Below are positions 59,602 through 64,000 of a DNA stretch of 64,000 bases, piece after piece. The stretch spans positions 1-64,000 of the forward strand of contig JACRBH010000199.1 in assembly GCA_016234535.1 (NCBI GenBank), given 5' to 3'. This DNA comes from Chloroflexota bacterium. GTDB taxonomy: Bacteria; Chloroflexota; Anaerolineae; Anaerolineales; Villigracilaceae. How positions within the stretch are numbered: the first letter of the stretch is position 1; every line of letters begins with the position of its first letter. The notes under the pieces are model-generated. The model searched no databases. It saw nothing but the letters and a program-made list of their open reading frames with translations, and was not told where the DNA came from. Both the position numbers and the translations under genes were made by a program.

Positions 59602-59844
59602 ATGCTAAAGATCGAGATTGTCTATTGCGCGGTTTGACATTACACCAATCGAGCCGTGAGCTTGATGGATGAATTGCTCAAAGGATACGAGCACGTCATT
59701 GAATCGGTGGCGTTAATTCCCTCGGACGGAGGCAGGTTCGAGGTAGGGGTGAACGGGGAACTGGTCTTTTCCAAGTTGCGGTTGAAGCGTCACGCAGAAG
59801 CGGGCGAGATCGTCGATATTATTCATAAATTGGTTGAAGGATAG
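59602..59844 (+). CDS. SelW/Rdx-family selenoprotein (in-frame TGA read as selenocysteine)
   Basis: The frame from the ATG at 59602 runs to the TAG at 59842-59844 with one internal TGA at 59635-59637, codon 12. The N-terminus reads MLKIEIVYCAV-U-HYTNRA, so the TGA sits exactly at the second position of a CxxU redox motif, as in Rdx proteins (SelW, SelT, SelH), and the rest (SLMDELLKGYEHVIESVALI, GGRFEVGVNGELVFSK) fits that 80-100-residue thioredoxin-like family. The total is 80 residues. A hairpin right after the TGA resembles a bacterial SECIS. GGAGAA precedes the ATG. The gene ends 7 bp before trpS and may be co-transcribed. An ordinary gene call would start at 59656 and lose the active site. 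Confidence 0.88.
59648..59666 (+). promoter_or_regulatory. Bacterial SECIS-like hairpin
   Basis: ATCGAGC (59648-59654) pairs with GCTTGAT (59660-59666) through seven pairs including one G-U. The 5-nt apical loop CGTGA contains the GU expected for SelB contact. It begins 10 nt after the TGA, with the loop 17 nt away, within the usual bacterial range. Confidence 0.72.
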
Positions 59845-59851
59845 ATAGAGA

Positions 59852-60838
59852 ATGGCAAAAAAAGGCAGAGTGTTTTCGGGCGCGCGCCCGACGGGTCGTC
59901 AGCATCTCGGTAATTATTTGGGTGCGATCAAGAATTATGTTGGTATGCAGAATGATTATGAATGTATTTACTGCATTGTGGATGTCCATGCGCTGACCAC
60001 GGTTGAGACCACGCAGGAACTGAAACAGAATACGCTGGAGATGGCGCTGGATTGGCTCGCGGCCGGTATTCGCCCCGAGGATTCCATTGTCTTCGTCCAG
60101 TCGCATGTGCCGCAGGTGATGGAATTGCACACCTATCTCTCGATGGTGACGCAGTTCGGCAAGCTGACCGATCTGCCGACTTTCAAAGAGAAGGTGCGCC
60201 AACAGCCTGAAAACATTAATTATGGGCTGGTCGGGTATCCCGTTTTGATGACCGCGGACATCGTGCTTTACAAGACCGATATTGTCCCGGTCGGCATTGA
60301 CCAGGCTCCGCATATCGAGTTTGCGCGCGAGATTGTGCGTTCCTTTAATTATCGTTATCATACGAAGGTGCTGGTCGAGCCGCAAGTGAAGCATACCGAA
60401 GTGCTGAAAGTACTCGGCATTGACGGCAAGGATAAGATGGGCAAGAGTTTGAACAATCATATCGAACTCGCCACCACGCCCGAAGAGACTGTCAAACGGG
60501 TCAAGGAAATGGTCACCGACCCTGCGCGCCTGCGCCGCACTGACCCGGGCAACCCGGACATTTGCAACGTGTTCACCATGCATAAACTTTTTTCCCCGCA
60601 GGATGAAGTGGATATGATCAATGTCGAATGCCGCAAGGCGGGCATCGGCTGTGTGGATTGCAAACTTCGCTTTGCCAATAATTTGAACAAACACCTTGAG
60701 CCTTTCCGCGCCAAACGCGCTGAACTCGCTTCCGATCCAAATAAGATTCAAGACATATTGCACGATGGCGCAAACCGCGCCCGCGCCATCGCCGAGCAGA
60801 CCATGATCGAAGTGCGCGAGGCGATGCAGTTGCCATAA
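59852..60838 (+). CDS. trpS: Tryptophan-tRNA ligase
   Basis: A 328-residue class Ic synthetase. The HIGH-like motif is [16 protein letters not shown], the KMSKS-like motif is [13 protein letters not shown], and [21 protein letters not shown] is typical of TrpRS. The length is normal. A long antisense frame over the same region is a shadow. Confidence 0.95.
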   Translation: MAKKGRVFSGARPTGRQHLGNYLGAIKNYVGMQNDYECIYCIVDVHALTTVETTQELKQNTLEMALDWLAAGIRPEDSIVFVQSHVPQVMELHTYLSMVTQFGKLTDLPTFKEKVRQQPENINYGLVGYPVLMTADIVLYKTDIVPVGIDQAPHIEFAREIVRSFNYRYHTKVLVEPQVKHTEVLKVLGIDGKDKMGKSLNNHIELATTPEETVKRVKEMVTDPARLRRTDPGNPDICNVFTMHKLFSPQDEVDMINVECRKAGIGCVDCKLRFANNLNKHLEPFRAKRAELASDPNKIQDILHDGANRARAIAEQTMIEVREAMQLP

Positions 60839-60845
60839 TCTTGTA

Positions 60846-60872
60846 GTAGGGGCGGGATTACCCCGCCCCTAC
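60846..60872. terminator. GC-rich hairpin between trpS and dtd
   Basis: GTAGGGGCGGG and CCCGCCCCTAC-like arms pair around ATTA. It is related to the hairpin at 12267-12293 and is probably a dispersed repeat. It lies just after trpS but lacks a T tract. Confidence 0.55.
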
Positions 60873-60884
60873 GTTGAAAATTAT

Positions 60885-61322
60885 ATGCGCCTATTGATCC
60901 AACGAGTTTCCCGCGCAAGCGTCACAGTAGAAGAAAAGACCATTTCCAAAATCGGAAATGGTCTGCTGATTTTATTGGGTATCGGACACGATGACGGCGA
61001 GGAGCAAGCCGCCTTCCTCGCTGAAAAGACTGCAAACCTGCGCATTTTTGAAGATGAACATGGCAAGACCAACCTCTCAGTGTTGGATGTGAAAGGCGAG
61101 GCCATCGTTGTTTCGCAATTCACGCTTTATGCCGATACCCGCAAAGGCCGCCGCCCTTCCTTCATTGATGCGGCATTGCCCGAAGTCGCGTCTCCTTTGG
61201 TGAATCGCTTTGTTGAATTATTACGAAGTCATGGTGTGCCGACTCAAACAGGTCAATTCGGGTCCCACATGGAAGTGGAAATTCATAATGACGGCCCCGT
61301 AACCATCTGGTTGGAAAAGTAA
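60885..61322 (+). CDS. dtd: D-aminoacyl-tRNA deacylase
   Basis: A 145-residue DTD that removes D-amino acids from tRNA. Signature motifs are [19 protein letters not shown] and the cis-proline loop [10 protein letters not shown] near the C-terminus (usually NxGPVT). [15 protein letters not shown] at the N-terminus is characteristic. Its place after trpS gives a small translation-quality group. Confidence 0.95.
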   Translation: MRLLIQRVSRASVTVEEKTISKIGNGLLILLGIGHDDGEEQAAFLAEKTANLRIFEDEHGKTNLSVLDVKGEAIVVSQFTLYADTRKGRRPSFIDAALPEVASPLVNRFVELLRSHGVPTQTGQFGSHMEVEIHNDGPVTIWLEK

Positions 61323-61327
61323 ATCCA

Positions 61328-61819
61328 ATGCCCCCTCATCCCAACTTATTCCAACGCGGCCTGCTTTACTTTTTCATGCAAAAACCGGTTACTGCCATCA
61401 TCACACCCATCCTGCATAGGGTTGATGGTTTTTTCTGGAAAATAAGCGGGGGACGTTTATTCTTCTCCAGTTGGCTCGTTGGAATCCCGGCGTTTCAGAT
61501 CACTTCGATAGGCGCAAAAAGCAAACAACCGCGTACCCTTGTTTTGTATGGATTTGGCGAGGGTGAGCAAATCGCGCTCATCGCTTCCAACTTTGGGCGG
61601 GCTCATAACCCTTCATGGTATTACAACCTCAAAGCCAACCCGAAATGTCAGGTTGAATGGAAAGGAGCTTCGCGCGAATATATTGCTCGTGAAGCTTCAG
61701 GTGAAGAATACGAAAGATTTTGGAAGCTGGCTGTCTCTTATTACAAAGGATATGACCTATATAAAGTTCGCGCCCGGCACAGGCATATTCCCGTCATGAT
61801 TTTGGAGCCAGTGAAATAA
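61328..61819 (+). CDS. Nitroreductase/F420-dependent DDN-like family protein
   Basis: A 163-residue split-barrel protein of the deazaflavin-dependent nitroreductase (DDN) group: SIGAKSKQPRTLVLYGFG, IALIASNFGRAHNPSWYYNL and NPKCQVEWKG. Known members reduce quinones or nitro compounds with F420H2. Whether F420 is made in this organism cannot be seen here. It starts 5 bp after dtd and is probably co-transcribed. Confidence 0.88.
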   Translation: MPPHPNLFQRGLLYFFMQKPVTAIITPILHRVDGFFWKISGGRLFFSSWLVGIPAFQITSIGAKSKQPRTLVLYGFGEGEQIALIASNFGRAHNPSWYYNLKANPKCQVEWKGASREYIAREASGEEYERFWKLAVSYYKGYDLYKVRARHRHIPVMILEPVK

Positions 61820-61848
61820 TTGTCAAGATGAGAATTTCATGATAAAGT
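61820..61848 (+). promoter_or_regulatory. Likely promoter and long leader of the cold shock gene
   Basis: TTGTCA at 61820-61825 and TAAAGT at 61843-61848 are 17 bp apart. Transcription from here gives a 5' untranslated region of about 140 nt, as is common for cold shock mRNAs whose leaders act as thermosensors. The leader itself shows a CTCAAAGCTAACCCTTTGAG hairpin (61900-61920). Confidence 0.5.
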
Positions 61849-61992
61849 TGCGCTCGTAGGATGCAAGTAGCTTTTCGTTGTGGAAGTATGAAGACGACGG
61901 CTCAAAGCTAACCCTTTGAGTTGCTTTATTTAACCGCCCGATGAAAGACATACTGCGTCACCTTATTTTTTCTTTTGCTTAGGAGGCAAAAA

Positions 61993-62202
61993 ATGTCTGA
62001 TCGTGTAATCGGTACGGTTAAGTGGTTCAATGGCACAAAGGGTTTCGGTTTCATCGAGCGCGAAGGCGGCCCCGATGTTTTCGTCCACTTCTCTGCCATC
62101 AAGGGTGAAGGCTTCAAGAACCTGCAGGAAGGCCAAAAGGTGGAGTTCACCATCGAAAAAGGCCCCAAGGGTTTGCAGGCTGCTGAAGTCGTCGTTCTGT
62201 AA
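61993..62202 (+). CDS. Cold shock protein
   Basis: A 69-residue CspA-family RNA chaperone. RNP1 is KGFGFIER and RNP2 is [22 protein letters not shown] opens the fold. The ATG at 61993 follows a perfect AGGAGG; an upstream in-frame TTG at 61975 is rejected. A strong terminator follows. Confidence 0.96.
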   Translation: MSDRVIGTVKWFNGTKGFGFIEREGGPDVFVHFSAIKGEGFKNLQEGQKVEFTIEKGPKGLQAAEVVVL

Positions 62203-62220
62203 TTCTTAACCAACCAAAAA

Positions 62221-62252
62221 GAGTCCCGCTTTTCAGCGGGACTCTTTTTTAT
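62221..62252 (+). terminator. Intrinsic terminator of the cold shock gene
   Basis: GAGTCCCGCT and AGCGGGACTC form a perfect 10-bp stem with a TTTC loop and a following T run. Confidence 0.93.
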
Positions 62253-62274
62253 TTGACTAACATCATAATGCCGC

Positions 62275-63051
62275 TCAGGGAATCACATTGGAGCGCGATG
62301 TGCTCTCGGCACTCGCATCTTTCGGGACCCATAGCTGGGCATCTGTTTCGACAGCCATTGCCCCCGCCAGGAGCATATCCGCCGCGTCTTTCTCCGTCCA
62401 CACACCGCCGGCGCCGATGACGGGGATCTCAAGGATCGCCGCCGAGCGGACAATATCCAATGAGCGCGGAAAAAGAGATCGGCCATACAGCCTGCCAGTG
62501 ACCATTTCATTATTGTTCATCAACGCGCCGCGCGGACTTGAAATGCTGATCGCCGCCGCGCCTCCCTGAATCAATCTCGACCCCAACGATAATACCTGTT
62601 CAGTGGGGAGTGAAAATATCAACGGCAATTCACCAGCGCACATTTCCAAATTCAATAGAATAATATCGTCAGTTAATAATGGGGCGAAGCCAAGCTCAAC
62701 GGCCATCACGTTCTCGATGTTTTCAAGGCTTCTCACCATTTGCTGGGCCTCTTCAGGGCGGTCAGCCATCAGGTTGACGATGATGGGCAAGTCAGCGCGG
62801 TTCCAGCGTGCGGCATGTTTTTTGAGCACAGAGGATAGCCCGGGATTCGGCAGGCCTGTATGCAGCAGGAATCCGCCGGGGAATTGGATCAAAGCCGGTT
62901 GGGCAGTCGGCAGGCGCGGGCGGAGAGAGATCGGATTCGTAATGAAGGCGCCAAATGAATCCAAAGGAATCCCACTGCGCGGGTCCGGCGCGAATCCCAA
63001 TGATCCCGCCGCATTCATGATTGGTTTGCTAAAATAGAGGTCGCGTTTCAT
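62275..63051 (-). CDS. Dihydroorotate-dehydrogenase-like flavoprotein
   Basis: A 258-residue TIM-barrel protein. KPIMNAAGSLGFAP, HTGLPNPGLSSVLKKH, PIIVNLMADRPEEA, GGAAAISISSPRG and VPVIGAGGVWTEKDAADMLL-like IPVIGAGGVWTEKD match the PyrD family phosphate and flavin motifs. It is shorter than usual PyrD and lacks an evident Ser/Cys catalytic loop in the standard place, so it may be a divergent member or a nitronate-monooxygenase relative rather than a pyrimidine enzyme. Confidence 0.72.
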   Translation of the reverse strand: MKRDLYFSKPIMNAAGSLGFAPDPRSGIPLDSFGAFITNPISLRPRLPTAQPALIQFPGGFLLHTGLPNPGLSSVLKKHAARWNRADLPIIVNLMADRPEEAQQMVRSLENIENVMAVELGFAPLLTDDIILLNLEMCAGELPLIFSLPTEQVLSLGSRLIQGGAAAISISSPRGALMNNNEMVTGRLYGRSLFPRSLDIVRSAAILEIPVIGAGGVWTEKDAADMLLAGAMAVETDAQLWVPKDASAESTSRSNVIP

Positions 63052-63064
63052 ATGTTTGCTTTTC

Positions 63065-63162
63065 CGTCATTGCAAGGAGGATGCTCTTTCCGACGAAGCA
63101 ATCTCATCGCCGTATTGGAGATTGCTTCGCCGCGAAGAACAAGAGCGCGGCTCGCAATGACG
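63065..63162. repeat. Family A palindromic element
   Basis: Ends CGTCATTGCAAG and CTCGCAATGACG are inverted with one mismatch, and inner arms CGAAGCAATCTC and GAGATTGCTTCG are perfect. It fills most of the divergent spacer between the dehydrogenase-like gene and the CoA transferase gene. Confidence 0.9.
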
Positions 63163-63181
63163 AAAATTTTTTAGGAGACTC

Positions 63182-64000
63182 ATGCAACCTTTACAAGGAA
63201 TTCATGTACTGGATTTAAGCCGCGTGCTGGCTGGCCCTTATTGTACGATGGTTCTCGGTGACCTGGGAGCGGATGTGATCAAAGTGGAGCCGCCCGAAGG
63301 TGATGAGACTCGCGGCTGGGGGCCGCCGTTCGCGGGAGGGGAGAGCGCGTATTATTTGTGCGTCAACCGCAACAAGCGCGGAATTGTGATCAACTTGAAA
63401 ACCGATGATGGTAAAAAAGTTTTGCGAGACCTTGCTCTGCAAAGTGATGTGCTGGTTGAAAATTTTCGTCCGGGTACGCTGAAAAATTTTGGCCTGGATT
63501 TTGAAACCCTGCATGAATTGAAACCGAAGTTGATCTATTGCTCGATCACCGGCTTTGGGCAGACGGGTTCGATGAGGGATAAGCCCGGCTATGATTTTAT
63601 GATTCAAGCTCTGGGCGGGTTGATGAGCATCACTGGTGAACCCGAAGGCGAGCCGATGAAAACAGGCGTGGCAGTCGTGGACTTGTTCGCGGGGCAGAAC
63701 GCGATCATTTCCATCCTCGCCGCGTTGCAAGCGCGCACGCTGACCGGGCGCGGACAGCATCTTGATATTTCATTATTTGATTCACAGTTGGGCTGGCTGG
63801 CGAACGTCGCGAGTAATTATTTGATCTCCGGTAAATTCCCAAAGCGGCATGGCAATGCGCACGCGAACATCGTGCCGTATCAAAGTTTTCAAGCCAGTGA
63901 CGGATGGTTTGCGATTGCGGTGGGGAATGATAAACAGTTTGCCGCCTTGTGCAAAGTAATTGGTAAATTGGAATTGCTAAATGACCCAAGGTTTGCGAAA
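63182..64000 (+). CDS. CaiB/BaiF (class III) CoA transferase, partial
   Basis: The first 273 residues of a class III CoA transferase; the gene runs off the window. LSRVLAGPYCTMVLGDLGAD, KVEPPEGDETRGWGPPF, NRNKRGIVINLK, VENFRPGTL and SITGFGQTG are family hallmarks. The catalytic aspartate is Asp167 in TGVAVVDLFAGQ. The exact acid pair (formyl-, succinyl-, carnitine- or other CoA) cannot be told from this part. The ATG at 63182 follows a TTTAGGAGACTC ribosome site. Confidence 0.93.
   Translation, partial: MQPLQGIHVLDLSRVLAGPYCTMVLGDLGADVIKVEPPEGDETRGWGPPFAGGESAYYLCVNRNKRGIVINLKTDDGKKVLRDLALQSDVLVENFRPGTLKNFGLDFETLHELKPKLIYCSITGFGQTGSMRDKPGYDFMIQALGGLMSITGEPEGEPMKTGVAVVDLFAGQNAIISILAALQARTLTGRGQHLDISLFDSQLGWLANVASNYLISGKFPKRHGNAHANIVPYQSFQASDGWFAIAVGNDKQFAALCKVIGKLELLNDPRFAK

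Noticed and set aside
59819-60763. A 314-codon minus-strand open frame
   Set aside because: It is fully antisense to trpS, whose class I motifs are unmistakable.
1-64000. tRNA, rRNA, tmRNA, RNase P or SRP RNA genes
   Set aside because: None was found by eye. Short or degenerate tRNAs could be missed without a covariance search.

Overview
The window looks like chromosome from a Gram-negative-type, non-phototrophic Chloroflexota bacterium, most likely of the Anaerolineae. This is inferred from gene content: long GAF-domain sensor kinases, an AroK-AroB fusion, a malic enzyme-phosphotransacetylase fusion, YkcB-like glycosyltransferases and very dense families of intergenic palindromes. No rRNA or tRNA gene and no CRISPR array was seen.

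Left part (1-16260). After the tail of a transposase come an SMP-30 lactonase and a NUDIX hydrolase. Next is a three-gene set for 4-hydroxyproline catabolism (epimerase, FAD dehydrogenase, DapA-family deaminase), all on the minus strand; the epimerase carries a 99-bp palindromic repeat in frame. An AT-rich TIR-formylglycine-generating-enzyme-like fusion, a YkcB-like GT39 enzyme and a LiaSR/NarL-type two-component pair follow, then a cupin, rsmG, a DUF4349 lipoprotein, a phosphoesterase and coaBC.

Aromatic operon (16357-25597). A consensus-like promoter is followed by a near-leaderless 25-residue leader peptide rich in Trp, Phe and Tyr, and by mutually exclusive RNA stems ending in a terminator. 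Downstream are aroH, two DAHP synthases, tyrA, aroA, aroE, aroC, aroKB and aroQ, which cover every step from DAHP formation to chorismate plus the branch towards tyrosine. Several of these enzymes contain in-frame repeat-like sequence. An esterase, an MFS transporter, a metallo-hydrolase and a conserved unknown follow.

Signalling block (29195-47742, minus strand). Seven tightly packed genes encode a REC-REC-GAF-PAS kinase, three membrane receptors with HAMP and GAF domains but no kinase, a PAS/GAF kinase, a threonine-synthase-like PLP enzyme fused to a receiver domain, and a lone receiver. A frameshifted REP-associated transposase flanked by REP hairpins separates this set from a second kinase-regulator pair, which runs with rny and recX.

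Right part (50480-64000). A lipid-linked glycosylation group (membrane GT, methyltransferase, dolichol-phosphate-mannose-synthase-like GT2) ends in a truncated NAD-dependent epimerase. Then come maeB, an MFS transporter, small proteins, a SelW/Rdx-like selenoprotein with an in-frame TGA in a CxxU motif and a SECIS-like hairpin, trpS, dtd, an F420-type oxidoreductase, a cold shock protein, a dihydroorotate-dehydrogenase-like protein and the start of a CaiB-type CoA transferase.

The strongest leads are the aromatic attenuator, the selenoprotein missed by ordinary ORF calling, the PLP enzyme-receiver fusion inside a receptor operon, and the palindromic repeat translated inside the hydroxyproline epimerase.
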